A stretch of 64,000 bases of DNA, taken from assembly GCA_014656495.1 (NCBI GenBank), contig BNCN01000004.1, forward strand, positions 600,616-664,615. The letters are read 5' to 3'. This DNA comes from Comamonas sp. KCTC 72670. Lineage in GTDB: Bacteria > Myxococcota > Myxococcia > Myxococcales > Myxococcaceae. Made by a program: the position numbers and the translations under genes. The notes beneath the pieces were generated by a model that saw nothing but the letters and a program-made list of their open reading frames with translations, was not told the DNA's origin and made no database searches. Below are positions 55,571 to 64,000 of this stretch, in pieces (position 1 is the stretch's first letter; every line of letters starts with the position of its first letter).

Positions 55571-56653
55571 ATGACTGGCACCGAGGGGCCCGGAACCGGG
55601 CTGGTGCGGCTGGATGGGAGTGAAGGCGAGGGCGGCGGGCAGATTCTCCGCACCGCGCTGTCGCTGTCGCTCATCACCGGCCGCCCGTTCCACCTCACGC
55701 GCCTGCGCGAGCGACGTGATCCGCCCGGTCTGCGGCCTCAACACCTGGCCTGTGTGCGCGGCGCCGAGGCCCTCTGCGGTGGCGCTTCCCTCAGCGAAGG
55801 CGCCACGGTGGGGGCCTCCGAGCTGTCCTTCACCCCAGCCCCCGTGCGCGCGGGCGACTACCTGTTGGAAGTGGGGACCGCGGGCAGCACGCCGCTGCTG
55901 TTCCAGTGCCTCGTCTATCCGTTGGCCCTGGCCGGGGGCGGGCGGCTCACGCTGCGCGGGGGCACCCACCTGCCGCACAGCCCCAGCTTCCACTACGTCG
56001 CCACCGTCTGGCAGCCCGTGGCCCACGCGTACGGCTTGCCCGTGCTGCTCTCCCTGGTGCACGCCGGGTTCTATCCGGAGGGCGCGGGGGAGATTGTCGC
56101 GGAGGTCGGCGCGCCGCAGGAGCCGCCCCGGCTGGTGGAGCTGCCCGCGCGAGGCATGCTCCGCGAGGTCCGGGTGTCGTCCTTCACGGGCGGGCTGCCC
56201 TTCACCATCGCGGAGCGTCAGTCCCGCGCGGCCGTGGCGGCGCTCCGGGAGCGCGGCATCCTGGCGGAGGCGGACAACCGCCCGCTGGCCGTGACGCGCT
56301 CGGTGGGGACGGTGACCTTCGTGCTCGCCCAGTTCGAGCACACCATCGCGGGCTTCACCGCGCTGGGAGAGCGGGGCCGCCCCGCCGAGGACGTGGGCCG
56401 GGAGGCCGGTGAGACGCTGGCCCGATTCATGGAGACGGGGGGCGCGCTCGACGAGCACCTCGCCGATCAGATCCTGCTTCCCGCCGCGCTGCTGGCCTCG
56501 GGCCGCTTGGGGCAGGCCTCGCCGGGCACCACGCGCTTCACGGCGGCGCGCATCACCGACCATCTCACCACCCACGCCCGCGTCGTGGAGCGCTTCCTGC
56601 CCGTGAAGGTCACGGTGGACGCGGGAGGTTCGGTGGAGGTCCGCCCCGCCTGA
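55571..56653 (+). CDS. rtcA: RNA 3'-terminal phosphate cyclase
   Basis: 360 aa. EGEGGGQILRTALSLSL near residues 18-34 is the RtcA signature and FYPEGAGEI the second. It converts a 3'-phosphate to a 2',3'-cyclic phosphate with ATP. No RtcB ligase or RtcR regulator is adjacent. ATG 55571 after GGGAGGGGC; an upstream GTG at 55502 is less likely. Confidence 0.9.
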   Translation: MTGTEGPGTGLVRLDGSEGEGGGQILRTALSLSLITGRPFHLTRLRERRDPPGLRPQHLACVRGAEALCGGASLSEGATVGASELSFTPAPVRAGDYLLEVGTAGSTPLLFQCLVYPLALAGGGRLTLRGGTHLPHSPSFHYVATVWQPVAHAYGLPVLLSLVHAGFYPEGAGEIVAEVGAPQEPPRLVELPARGMLREVRVSSFTGGLPFTIAERQSRAAVAALRERGILAEADNRPLAVTRSVGTVTFVLAQFEHTIAGFTALGERGRPAEDVGREAGETLARFMETGGALDEHLADQILLPAALLASGRLGQASPGTTRFTAARITDHLTTHARVVERFLPVKVTVDAGGSVEVRPA

Positions 56654-56674
56654 GCTGCGGCGGGGGACGGAGGC

Positions 56675-57025
56675 TCAGGACTCCTCGTCCTCGCCGTCGC
56701 CGCGGTTGGCGCCGAAGGTGTTCTGCCCGGCGATGTCCTTGGACGTCCGGCGGTAGGCGCGGATGGCGAAGGGCGTCGTGACGAGGAAGACGATCCCCGC
56801 CAGGCCCGTGGCCATCCAGGGGAAGGGCTTCTGCTTGAGCTGGACGTCCTTGCCGTACGAGTTGAGGTTGTTGCCCATGGCGCGCTGCTTGGCGGCCTCA
56901 CGCTCCTCGGCCGTCATCTCACGGGGGGCCTGGAACTCCTGGACCTGCTTGCGAGGCTGGGCCAGGGCGGCACCGCCCGAGCTGAGCGCGAGGACAAGGA
57001 GCATCCGGGGAACGATGTTTCGCAT
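56675..57025 (-). CDS. Small membrane protein with signal sequence
   Basis: 116 aa. Signal peptide (NIVPRMLLVLALSSGGAALA), a charged segment, one transmembrane helix (MATGLAGIVFLVTTPFAIRA) and an acidic tail (EDEES). Function not recognised. Start ATG 57025 preferred over an upstream ATG at 57052. Confidence 0.65.
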   Translation of the reverse strand: MRNIVPRMLLVLALSSGGAALAQPRKQVQEFQAPREMTAEEREAAKQRAMGNNLNSYGKDVQLKQKPFPWMATGLAGIVFLVTTPFAIRAYRRTSKDIAGQNTFGANRGDGEDEES

Positions 57026-57129
57026 ATGGCGGCCGAGGCTATCACGACCCAACGGATGGACTGAACAGGGCTTGCACGCCGAGTGAGCGTCCGTTACGGC
57101 CGGAGACCCACATTTCCTTCTGGGACGCC

Positions 57130-58896
57130 ATGCTGCGCCTGCCCTTCATCGCCCTCGCCAACCTGTCCCTCCTCGTGCGCACCGCCGTGGGCGCCCCCTT
57201 CCGGATGATGTCCTCGGGGGACCGGCCCACCTTCATCCGGTTCCGGCTCACAGGCGACCCGCCGTACCGCGAGCGCCGCCGCCCCCGGCTCCCCTTCGGC
57301 GCCAACCGGCCCGAGCCCGCCGACGTCACCTCCGTAGAGCGCTTCCGCGAAGCGTTGGACCTCCTGGCGAAGGACGCCCACGTGAAGGGCGTGCTCCTGG
57401 AGGTCGAGTCCCTGTCCGTCCCCGCCGCCAAGCGCGACGCCCTGGTGGCGGTGGTGCGGCGCTTCCAGGGGCAGGGGAAGCGGGTGGTGGCCTGGGCGGT
57501 GAGCGTGGACAACGAGGCGTACTCGCTGCTGTGCGCGGCGGACGAGGTGCTCCTAGCGCCCATGGGCCGCATCGAGTTGGTGGGCTACGCCGCCGAGCCC
57601 CTCGCGCTGGGGGAAGGCCTGTCCCGCGCGGGCATCCGGGCGCACTTCGTCCGGCGAGGGCCCTACAAGACGGCGCCGGAGCTGTTCACGGACAAGGTCG
57701 TCTCGGACATCCAGGCGAAGACGGTGGAGACATTCCTGGATGAGCGCTACGCGGACCTGGTGGACGTGGTGGCCCGCGGGCGCCGGAAGACGCCGGAGGA
57801 GGTCAAGGCGCTGATCGACCGGGGGCCCTTCAGCGCCCGGCGCGCGCTGGACGCGGGGCTGGTGGATGCGCTGGTGAGCGAGGCGGACCTGCCCGAGCAC
57901 CTGGGGCTGGTGAAGGACGGTGGGGACGCGGAGGAGACGGAGCTTGAGCCCATGGCGACGTACCTGGGCACGGTGCCGTTCCCGCCGGTGCGTTGGAAGC
58001 CGGTGAAGCGGGCGCCTCGGCTGGCGGTGGTGCCCGTGTCCGGGATGATTGTGCCGGGCAAGGGCGGCGGCGGGCGGATGGCGACGACGGACACGGTGGT
58101 GAAGGCGCTGCGCGCGGCGGGCCGGGACAAGCGGTCGAAGGCGGTGGTGATCTACATCAACAGCCCGGGCGGCACGCCGCTGGCGTCGGAGCAGATGCTG
58201 GAGGCGGTGCAGCGGGTGGCGCGCAAGAAGCCGGTCATCGCGTACATGGACCGGGTCTGCGCCAGCGCCGGGTACATGGTGGCGGTGGGGGCGAAGGAGA
58301 TCTGGTCCTCTCCCCACGCCATGGTGGGCTCCATTGGCGTGTTCGCCGGCAAGTTCGAGGTGTCCGGCCTGATGGAGAAGCTGGGCGTCCACCGGACCAC
58401 GCTGGCGCGCGGGGAGAACGCGGCCATCTTCTCCAGCTCCCGGGGCTTCAGCCCTCACGAGAAGGAGACGCTCGAGGCCGAGGTGGAGGAGATGTACCAG
58501 GCGTTCCTCGACATCGTCGCGAAGGGACGGGGACGGACGAAGGAGGAGATCCACCAACTGGCGGAGGGCCGCGTGTACTCGGGCGTGCGTGGGAAGGCCG
58601 TGGGGCTGGTGGATCAGATCTCCGGCTTCGAGGACGCGTGCCGTCATGCCCTGTCACTGGCGAAGTCGCCCACGGAGGGGTTTGAGATCACGACCTATGG
58701 CGGGCCCAAGCAGCGGGTCAACCTGCTGAAGCTGTTGATGGGGGCGTCGCAGTCCCGGGCGTACGCGCTGTGCCCCACGGCGTTGGGTTTGAGCCTGCAC
58801 GGTGGCACGGAGGAATTCGAAGCGGGCACGCGCGTCGAGCTCGCCGACCTGATGGGTCAAGTGTTCCCTGATGACCAGTGGCCATTCGGGGGCTGA
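57130..58896 (+). CDS. sppA: Signal peptide peptidase SppA (67K type)
   Basis: 588 aa. Two crotonase-like halves: the N-terminal half supplies Lys180 (RRGPYKTAPE) and the C-terminal half supplies Ser379 (SAGYM) of the Ser-Lys dyad, as in long SppA. It degrades leftover signal peptides in the membrane. N-terminal hydrophobic anchor MLRLPFIALANLSLL. Length is typical of the long form. Confidence 0.92.
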   Translation: MLRLPFIALANLSLLVRTAVGAPFRMMSSGDRPTFIRFRLTGDPPYRERRRPRLPFGANRPEPADVTSVERFREALDLLAKDAHVKGVLLEVESLSVPAAKRDALVAVVRRFQGQGKRVVAWAVSVDNEAYSLLCAADEVLLAPMGRIELVGYAAEPLALGEGLSRAGIRAHFVRRGPYKTAPELFTDKVVSDIQAKTVETFLDERYADLVDVVARGRRKTPEEVKALIDRGPFSARRALDAGLVDALVSEADLPEHLGLVKDGGDAEETELEPMATYLGTVPFPPVRWKPVKRAPRLAVVPVSGMIVPGKGGGGRMATTDTVVKALRAAGRDKRSKAVVIYINSPGGTPLASEQMLEAVQRVARKKPVIAYMDRVCASAGYMVAVGAKEIWSSPHAMVGSIGVFAGKFEVSGLMEKLGVHRTTLARGENAAIFSSSRGFSPHEKETLEAEVEEMYQAFLDIVAKGRGRTKEEIHQLAEGRVYSGVRGKAVGLVDQISGFEDACRHALSLAKSPTEGFEITTYGGPKQRVNLLKLLMGASQSRAYALCPTALGLSLHGGTEEFEAGTRVELADLMGQVFPDDQWPFGG

Positions 58897-58921
58897 CGGG
58901 CGCGGGCGGTAAACTGGGGGG

Positions 58922-59995
58922 ATGCTGAAGGCACTCGTGTTGCTGACCGCATCCTGTCTGGCTCAGGCGGAGTCCTCCTCCACGCCGGCGGTGGAGGAGA
59001 AGCTCCCTTTCGTCACGAGCCTCCATTGGGAAAACGACGTGCTCGCCAAGAGCGACCGCCTGTACACGAACGGCGTGCGCATCGAGCACTTCGGGGAGTA
59101 CGACGGGTGCCGCGCGTTGGCGCGGACGCTCGGGCTGCCGGGTGGCGTGCAGCACCGGTACCTGTGTGGCGGCTCGCTGGCGCAGAACATGTACACGCCC
59201 AGCCGCATCGTGCCGCAGCCGGACCAGGCGGTGTTCCCGGACCCGAACGACCGCCCTTACGGGGGATGGCTGCACGGCGGGTTCCTCTTCCAGCACAGCT
59301 ACGCGGGGAGGGCGCCCGCGGACTCGTCGAGGCTGACGCTGCAGGCCACGGTGGGCGTCACGGGCCCGGCGTCCGGCGCGGCGCAGACGCAGCGGTGGCT
59401 GCACCGGACGATAAACAGCCTCGTGGGGCACACGGCGGCGCGAATCCCGGTGGGCTGGGAGAAGCAATTGCCGACGGAACCGGCGTTCCACTTCTCGGCA
59501 CTCCGGGAGCAGCCGTTCCTCTGGAGCCCGGTGGTGGACGTGACGTGGTCGGCCGGGGCGATGCTGGGGACGGTGTTCGTGAACGCGAGCGTGGGCGGAA
59601 CGGTCCGTGTGGGCTGGCTCGCCCGGCCGTATGGCCTGGCCCCCATCATGCCGTCCGTGGTTCGGGAGTTGGAGTCACAGCGAGCCCCGGGCGAGGCCTC
59701 CGCCGAACGGGTGGCCCTGCGGAACGAACGCGCCTGGGAGGCCTACCTGTACGCCCGAGGGCAGGTGAGGGTGGTGGCGCGGAACCTGTTCCTGGACGGA
59801 ACGCTGTTCCGCCCGAGCATCAGCGTCCGCAAGGCACCCATCGTGGGGGACAGCGAGTTCGGCGCGGCGTTCCGGACCGGCGGGTTCCAGTTCGGCCTGG
59901 GCATGGTCTTCCGCTCCCAGGAACTGGCCGACCCGCCCAACCCGCTCCTCTCCGGCCACCGGTTCACCCAGCTTCAGCTTTCGTACCTACACTGA
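58922..59995 (+). CDS. LpxR-like (DUF2219) outer-membrane protein
   Basis: 357 aa. Signal peptide, then ENDVLAKSDRLYTNG, the characteristic pattern of LpxR/DUF2219, and TGPASGAAQTQRW; the last strand ends in an aromatic residue (LSYLH). LpxR removes 3'-O-acyl chains of lipid A in some Gram-negatives. Located 26 bp after sppA. Confidence 0.8.
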   Translation: MLKALVLLTASCLAQAESSSTPAVEEKLPFVTSLHWENDVLAKSDRLYTNGVRIEHFGEYDGCRALARTLGLPGGVQHRYLCGGSLAQNMYTPSRIVPQPDQAVFPDPNDRPYGGWLHGGFLFQHSYAGRAPADSSRLTLQATVGVTGPASGAAQTQRWLHRTINSLVGHTAARIPVGWEKQLPTEPAFHFSALREQPFLWSPVVDVTWSAGAMLGTVFVNASVGGTVRVGWLARPYGLAPIMPSVVRELESQRAPGEASAERVALRNERAWEAYLYARGQVRVVARNLFLDGTLFRPSISVRKAPIVGDSEFGAAFRTGGFQFGLGMVFRSQELADPPNPLLSGHRFTQLQLSYLH

Positions 59996-60279
59996 GGGCC
60001 GGGAACTTTGAGTTCCGGCCACACCGTGAAGGGGCGAGAAGCGAAGGGCTGCCGTGACGGCGGTTCCTCACGTGCTGATCGAAATGAAGCTCTACCCGGG
60101 CGGATGAGATGTCGCGAATCTCGGTGGGCAGGGCATCCGTAGGCAGGTGGGGATCCTGCCGGTGCATCGACACAGGCTTTCTCAGCGCTTCGGGAGAAGC
60201 AGGTTCAGCCGTTCGCGACTTTTGCGCCTGAAGTGAATTCGCGCTTGAATGCGTGGCCCTGGGTGATGCCTGGAAGGCC
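59996..60279. other. 284-bp boundary before the accessory cluster
   Basis: After the LpxR-like gene the composition changes to lower GC. No supported gene; a DAW-containing reading (GDAWKAMN) just before 60280 resembles the RDAWRNS reading at 61702-61722, so it may be debris of another coding sequence. Confidence 0.4.
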
Positions 60280-60756
60280 ATGAACAAGAGGACCGAAATC
60301 GGATTGCCTGTCCGCGTTCGACCGGGAACTGATCCCGTCGAAGAAACGCTCCCAGTGGAAGAACTGGGGCCCAACCATTACCGGCTCGTGTATTCGCCTG
60401 GGCTGGTGCATGGCCTCGCGGCAGGAGATGAAATCGGGCTGAGTGACACCGCGCCCTCGGGATTCATCGTCAAGAAGAGGGGCGGGAACTTCTGCATCTG
60501 GTTCTTCTTTCCAAAAGAGGGAATGAACCGAGGAGAGGACGCGAGGCGCCTAAGCCAGGAGGTCTCCCGAATCGGGGGCCGGATGGAGGGCGGGGGCGAG
60601 ACGACACTGGTCTTCAGTGCTCCAGCGTCCAGCGGCTTTGACGCGATCGCGGACTTCTTCGACGCAGCCGTGGCCAGTGTACATGACTCCGCGTGGATGT
60701 TCTCCAACGCATATGCCCCCGGGACCGGGGCGCGTCTCGATTGGTGGCAAGTGTGA
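60280..60756 (+). CDS. DUF4265-like protein
   Basis: 158 aa. EELGPNHYRLVYSPGLVHG followed by LAAGDEIGL fits DUF4265, a family found among orphan immunity-type genes. A GTG at 60253 is an alternative start. First gene of the low-GC accessory array; all members run in the plus direction except the Hsp70 remnant. Confidence 0.6.
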   Translation: MNKRTEIGLPVRVRPGTDPVEETLPVEELGPNHYRLVYSPGLVHGLAAGDEIGLSDTAPSGFIVKKRGGNFCIWFFFPKEGMNRGEDARRLSQEVSRIGGRMEGGGETTLVFSAPASSGFDAIADFFDAAVASVHDSAWMFSNAYAPGTGARLDWWQV

Positions 60757-60800
60757 GTGCTGACGCCCCGTTGTTAACGGCTCCGCACGCAAGGCCCCTC

Positions 60801-61223
60801 GTGAACTCTGAATCCAGAATCCAATCAGACGATTTGGAGTTTGAAGGGGAAATGCCGAGATGGGAGGGGCAGCCGTTCACGGGGTGTGCGTTTGACTGTT
60901 TCAAAAACGGAGCCCTGTGCTCCGAAGACTTCTATTTCGATGGAGCAAGACACGGCCCGTCACGAATCTGGCGCGCACCTGGTGATCTGGCGGAAGAACT
61001 CCTCTACTGGCAAGGCATACCCCACGGCATTCCCCGAACCTGGAGAGAAGGGGGACAGCTCGCGACGGAGAGGAAGCATGAACTCGGATTCTTGGTCGCT
61101 GAGCACAAGTGGGATGAGGAAGGTGTGCTGGTTCTCGATTGGGTATTGACTCCTCAAGATTGGCGGTTCGCGCTCTTGGAGCGAAAAAGAAAGGACCTGG
61201 GCGCTGACGCTCCTCCTGTGTGA
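60801..61223 (+). CDS. MORN/YwqK-like antitoxin or immunity protein
   Basis: 140 aa. Repeats of the MORN-variant type (DFYFDGARHGPSRIWRAPG, then GIPHGIPRTWREGGQL) are typical of the YwqK-like antitoxin/immunity family. A GTG at 60801 is taken as the start; ATG 60852 is an alternative. Partner toxin not seen. Confidence 0.6.
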   Translation: MNSESRIQSDDLEFEGEMPRWEGQPFTGCAFDCFKNGALCSEDFYFDGARHGPSRIWRAPGDLAEELLYWQGIPHGIPRTWREGGQLATERKHELGFLVAEHKWDEEGVLVLDWVLTPQDWRFALLERKRKDLGADAPPV

Positions 61224-61283
61224 CAATCGAGTCGGTCCAGGCTTCTCATGTCCTGACGAATTGCCCTCCTTGCGAAAACTCAA

Positions 61284-61637
61284 ATGAAAGACTTCTACAC
61301 GGGATTCGAAGGCGAGAGCGAGATTCTCTTCACGCTGAGGGGCGAGAACGTGCCAGACCAATTGATTCGAATGTGGGCGGGGTATTTTGACGATATCGCC
61401 ATGCGGATCGAGCTGGAGGATGGCAAGTTTACTGGGCTGGCTTTGACTTACCATTTGGTCGAGGGCTGGCAGGATGGAGTCCCCTGGAAGGTGCCCGATC
61501 TGGGGCATACCGTGAAGCAATGGGAGGGAATCTGCACCACCGGGCTCTCTCCTGAGAGCCTTGAAGTGCATGGTGCCGTTCTTGATCTGCTTCGCTCAGC
61601 CATCGAATCCAATGGCGAAGTGTGGATCTCAGATTAA
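61284..61637 (+). CDS. Unknown small protein in immunity array
   Basis: 117 aa, acidic and soluble (DFYTGFEGESEILFTLRGE, later RMWAGYFDDIAMRIEL). I do not recognise a family; size, acidity and neighbours suggest an immunity protein (inference only). No ribosome site is strong at the ATG at 61284. Confidence 0.55.
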   Translation: MKDFYTGFEGESEILFTLRGENVPDQLIRMWAGYFDDIAMRIELEDGKFTGLALTYHLVEGWQDGVPWKVPDLGHTVKQWEGICTTGLSPESLEVHGAVLDLLRSAIESNGEVWISD

Positions 61638-61680
61638 TAGTCGACCCGAGATCGGCTGAACGACAGCCATGCAGGCCAAC

Positions 61681-61781
61681 GTGCCCCCGTGTCCGACGAA
61701 TTGCGTGATGCCTGGAGGAACTCACGGCCGAAGCAGGGTGGTCCCAGGAGACGCGGGCGTCCCGTGTTTCATCGAAAGTAA
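61681..61781 (+). pseudogene. Possible C-terminal toxin remnant upstream of Imm8-like gene
   Basis: A frame reading RAPVSDELRDAWRNSRPKQG continues GPRRRGRPVFHRK and stops at TAA 61779-61781, six bases before the Imm8-like start. It is short, basic and lacks a beginning, as expected of the residual tail of a toxin gene. Similar words (GACGAATTGC) recur at 61255-61265, before the preceding gene. Confidence 0.3.
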
Positions 61782-61787
61782 TTTGAC

Positions 61788-62159
61788 ATGAAACTTGCGA
61801 TTCGATCCGTTGGCGTATGGGGACATCCCAACATCAGGAAGTGGACGCCGGAGAATCCGGAGGTGATGGCTGAAGTTGTTTTTGTGGATATCGGGCCCAG
61901 AGCAGGAGGAAAGGGTGAGGCTAAGAAGGCGGATACCTTTACAATTCGAGTGGCCACGCCGGCGGGGCTCGACGCGCTTGAGTCGCGGAATGGAATACTG
62001 GCGATTCGACCTCTGCTCGTCATGCGCAGGTATGATTTCAATAACCTCTTCGGCTGGCTCGAACAGACCGTCGCATCGTGCGAAGCTGATTCGTGGATGG
62101 CCTGCGTTGAGAAGCTTCGTCTCTATTTCGACTGGGAATACGACGGGATGAAACGATGA
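61788..62159 (+). CDS. Imm8-like immunity protein
   Basis: 123 aa. The layout FVDIGPRAGGKGEA, TFTIRVATPAGLD, LLVMRRYDFNNLFGWLE and the final LRLYFDWEYDGM agrees well with immunity protein 8 (PF15586). Imm8 proteins protect against polymorphic toxins; no intact toxin is nearby. Confidence 0.65.
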   Translation: MKLAIRSVGVWGHPNIRKWTPENPEVMAEVVFVDIGPRAGGKGEAKKADTFTIRVATPAGLDALESRNGILAIRPLLVMRRYDFNNLFGWLEQTVASCEADSWMACVEKLRLYFDWEYDGMKR

Positions 62160-62251
62160 CGGCGGAGAGTCCGCGAGTTCGGCGAGGCGGGCACCAGGGC
62201 ATCACAGCCGCTTGAACGGGGGTACGACGCCCCCGCGCCGAAGACGCGGTG

Positions 62252-63178
62252 TCACCGCAGGCGGAAGCGCGTGACCAGACGGGTGAGTTGCTCCCGCATC
62301 GGGACAATGACCTCGGGCCGCTGGCTCTCGAGTGCGAGACGGAAACTCGCGATGGCCGCGGCCAGCTCCTCGCGAGCGATGCCCGTCAGCTGGACGTGCA
62401 GGGCGTCCGCCCGGGCCAGCGCCGTTGTGTTGGGGAGCGCATCCTGCGGGTGGAGCTTCAATGCGCCCATCCGTTTCCGCGCTTCGTCGATCTGCTCCGG
62501 GGTCAGCTTCCCGGGGCGCTGCTCGATGACGAAGGCCTCCTTGCGACCGGTGGCAACCGCCGTCACCTCGACCTCCAGGATGCCGTTGAGGTCATAGGTG
62601 AAGCGCACCGCGATGGATTGCTCACCCGCGGGCGCCGGAGGAAGGCCGGTGAACGTGTACTCCCCCAGCTTCACGTTGTCGCTGCACTGCGCATGCTCGC
62701 CTTGGTAGACCTCCACCCTGATTTCCCGCTGGAAGTCACCCGTGGTCGTGTATCGCTCGACACGGCTCGCCGGGATGACGGTGCCGCGTTCGAGGATGGG
62801 GCTGAAGACGCCTGAGATGTGTCGATGCCCCGCGCGAGCGGCTGTGCTGACGCCAAGCGTGAAGGGGGCTACGTCGGTGACGACCATGTCGTCCACGGCC
62901 TGATCCCCCGCCTTCATCGCGGCCTGTACCGCGGCCCCCATCGCCACGGCTTCGTCGGGAGGCAGCTTGCGCAAGGGCAGGCGACCGAACACCTGGGCCG
63001 CGAACGCGGCGATGCACGGCATCCGGGTGGATCCGCCCACGAGGAGCACCTCTTCAATGTCTCCAGCCTGAAGCCGGGCATCCTGAAGCGCTCTGTGGAT
63101 GGGCCCGCGCATGCGGTCCAGGGCAGGGGCCCAGGCGTACTCGGCATCATCCCGGGTCAGGACGTGCTCGAAGTCCAT
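62252..63178 (-). pseudogene. 5'-truncated Hsp70 (HscC-like) gene
   Basis: 308 aa remain. VLLVGGSTRMP, PPDEAVAMGAAVQAA and VTDVAPFTLGVST are the C-terminal part of the Hsp70 ATPase; a beta-sandwich and short helical tail follow, as in HscC. The first roughly 240-250 residues, including the phosphate-1 loop and catalytic Lys, are missing. The breakpoint is close to 63180, where a CPCC-like gene begins on the opposite strand. An ATG at 63178 makes the fragment open, but it cannot be a working chaperone. Confidence 0.75.
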
Positions 63179-63424
63179 CTTCAATCCACCGGGGATGCGG
63201 AACACCGATACCCATGCCCCTGCTGTGGCAGGCGGACACTGACCGAGCTGTACAACGCGGAGGAGGGCACTGGGTACGACATCTGCAACCACTGCAGGTG
63301 GGAAGACGATGGGACGACGAAAGCGGATGCAGGGAGTAGCGTCAACCGCGGCACGATGGCCCAATACCGTGCCCGCCTCCTCAAGGATCTCAACTACTAC
63401 TTCCAAGAGAAATGGCACAAATGA
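63164..63424 (+). CDS. CPCC-family cysteine-rich protein, possibly 5'-truncated
   Basis: About 72-86 aa. RYPCPCCGRRTLTELYNAEE and CNHCRWEDDG match the cysteine-rich CPCC family (PF14206), which lies with immunity or toxin genes. Homology begins around 63200. No ATG is in frame; the nearest start is a GTG at 63164 inside the Hsp70 remnant, so the original start may have been lost. Stop overlaps the following ATG by 4 bp. Confidence 0.6.
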   Translation: MLEVHLQSTGDAEHRYPCPCCGRRTLTELYNAEEGTGYDICNHCRWEDDGTTKADAGSSVNRGTMAQYRARLLKDLNYYFQEKWHK

Positions 63425-63915
63425 CGGCGATACCGGGCGAGCCGATCATTGCCAAGGCTTTTGCGCGGAAGAACATCCTGGCGGCTGCCAGATCAGGAGA
63501 TCGCGTGGAGGCACCTACATGCTTCGACATATGGGGTGAACTCAAGCAAGGGCATGCTCTTGCTGTAGTCCGATGGATGAGGGAGGAACTGGGCCTGCCC
63601 CTGAATCTTGATCTTGATTTTCTCCGCACTGCGGAGCGCCACGGAGGCATGGCGGTGATCGGCAAAGGCCTGGGGTGGAATGATGCACGAGCGCTGGTGG
63701 ATGCGCCTCCTGACTTTGTAGTCAGCGGAACGATGAAGCTATTTGTTTCCCACTGCGAACCGATGGACCGTCACGAGCACTGCTTGAATCACGAGGTGTA
63801 TTTCAACAGAAAGGCGTGCCCCATATGCACCAGGGATTACATGACTACAGTGCTGGGAGGGATGTACATCGCAGCTGACAAGCAGCAAGTGGAAGAGGCA
63901 TCCGCGTCCGTTTAA
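63421..63915 (+). CDS. Unknown protein in accessory array
   Basis: 164 aa. Features include FDIWGELKQGHALAVVRWMR and a Cys/His-rich part (HCEPMDRHEHCLNHEVYF, CPICTRDY), possibly metal-binding. No family recognised. Starts at ATG 63421, overlapping the CPCC stop (ATGA), with AAGAGA ten bases upstream; an ATG at 63412 is a second choice. It should be co-translated with CPCC. Confidence 0.6.
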   Translation: MTAIPGEPIIAKAFARKNILAAARSGDRVEAPTCFDIWGELKQGHALAVVRWMREELGLPLNLDLDFLRTAERHGGMAVIGKGLGWNDARALVDAPPDFVVSGTMKLFVSHCEPMDRHEHCLNHEVYFNRKACPICTRDYMTTVLGGMYIAADKQQVEEASASV

Positions 63916-64000
63916 CGTGATGAAGAAAAGCGGAGCAGAATCAGGGACCTGAGTGCAGCCGAGCAGGCAGGTCCGCCGAAGTAGCGTGGCCAGGAACATT

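Noticed and set aside
59964..60374. Minus-strand frame of 136 codons at the start of the accessory region
   Set aside because: It overlaps the end of the LpxR-like gene and the DUF4265-like gene and shows no recognisable domain.

Overview
The window is high-GC, gene-dense DNA (most third codon positions G or C) that reads as a chromosomal segment of a myxobacterium, most likely Myxococcaceae. Supporting signs are a DUF2378/TIGR02265 paralogue (43875-44468), a DUF4388 protein (11850-13022), an NtrC-type enhancer-binding regulator with its kinase, several lipoproteins and HEAT, TPR and cyclic-nucleotide-binding proteins, and an scpA-scpB-pseudouridine synthase cluster. About 60 genes are supported. 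No rRNA, tRNA, CRISPR array, insertion sequence or phage gene was recognised.

Layout. 1-2492: three overlapping genes: a partial gene, a His-box fatty acid desaturase, and a PAP2 phosphatase fused to a squalene/phytoene-synthase-like domain. 2480-6239: SnoaL-like protein, DUF1801 protein, patatin lipase, VTT-domain membrane protein and a KGG-repeat stress protein. 6289-9175: a small P-II-like protein followed by two Kef/CPA2-type antiporters. 9230-18860: YciO/Sua5 protein, membrane protein, XerD, DUF4388 protein, TrpS, ScpA, ScpB and an RsuA/RluB enzyme with a giant Gly/Arg-rich repeat tail. 18947-24922: HEAT lipoprotein, a TPR/double-cNMP protein, an MshEN-type protein and a lipoprotein. 24941-31120: ArsB/NhaD-like permease, an MrfA/MrfB-like helicase-exonuclease pair and SlyD. 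31208-36092: beta-barrel-like protein with a BASS transporter, TesB, a decayed fragment, a Cys-rich lipoprotein, a GATase and an orphan GspG-like pseudopilin. 36396-41390: two GMC flavoenzymes and a Cys-nucleophile alpha/beta hydrolase. 41426-50649: Nramp-like, CrtC-like, DUF2378, SBF-like, threonine aldolase-like, MFS and small proteins. 50679-59995: two-component pair, CocE/NonD hydrolase, RtcA, SppA and LpxR-like protein.

60000-64000 is visibly different: lower GC, looser codon use and small same-direction genes (DUF4265-like, MORN/YwqK-like, Imm8-like, CPCC-like and unknowns) with a 5'-truncated Hsp70 gene. It reads as an accessory array of orphan immunity-type genes, probably debris of polymorphic toxin loci.

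The most interesting units are the two neighbouring GMC flavoenzymes that share a ferredoxin-like CxxCxxCxxxC motif and lie next to a hydrolase with Cys at its nucleophile position; the desaturase plus PAP2-prenyl-synthase fusion; the MrfAB-like pair; the repeat-tailed pseudouridine synthase; and the terminal immunity array with a rearrangement junction near 63180. All functional calls come from reading motifs and translations; no database search was run.
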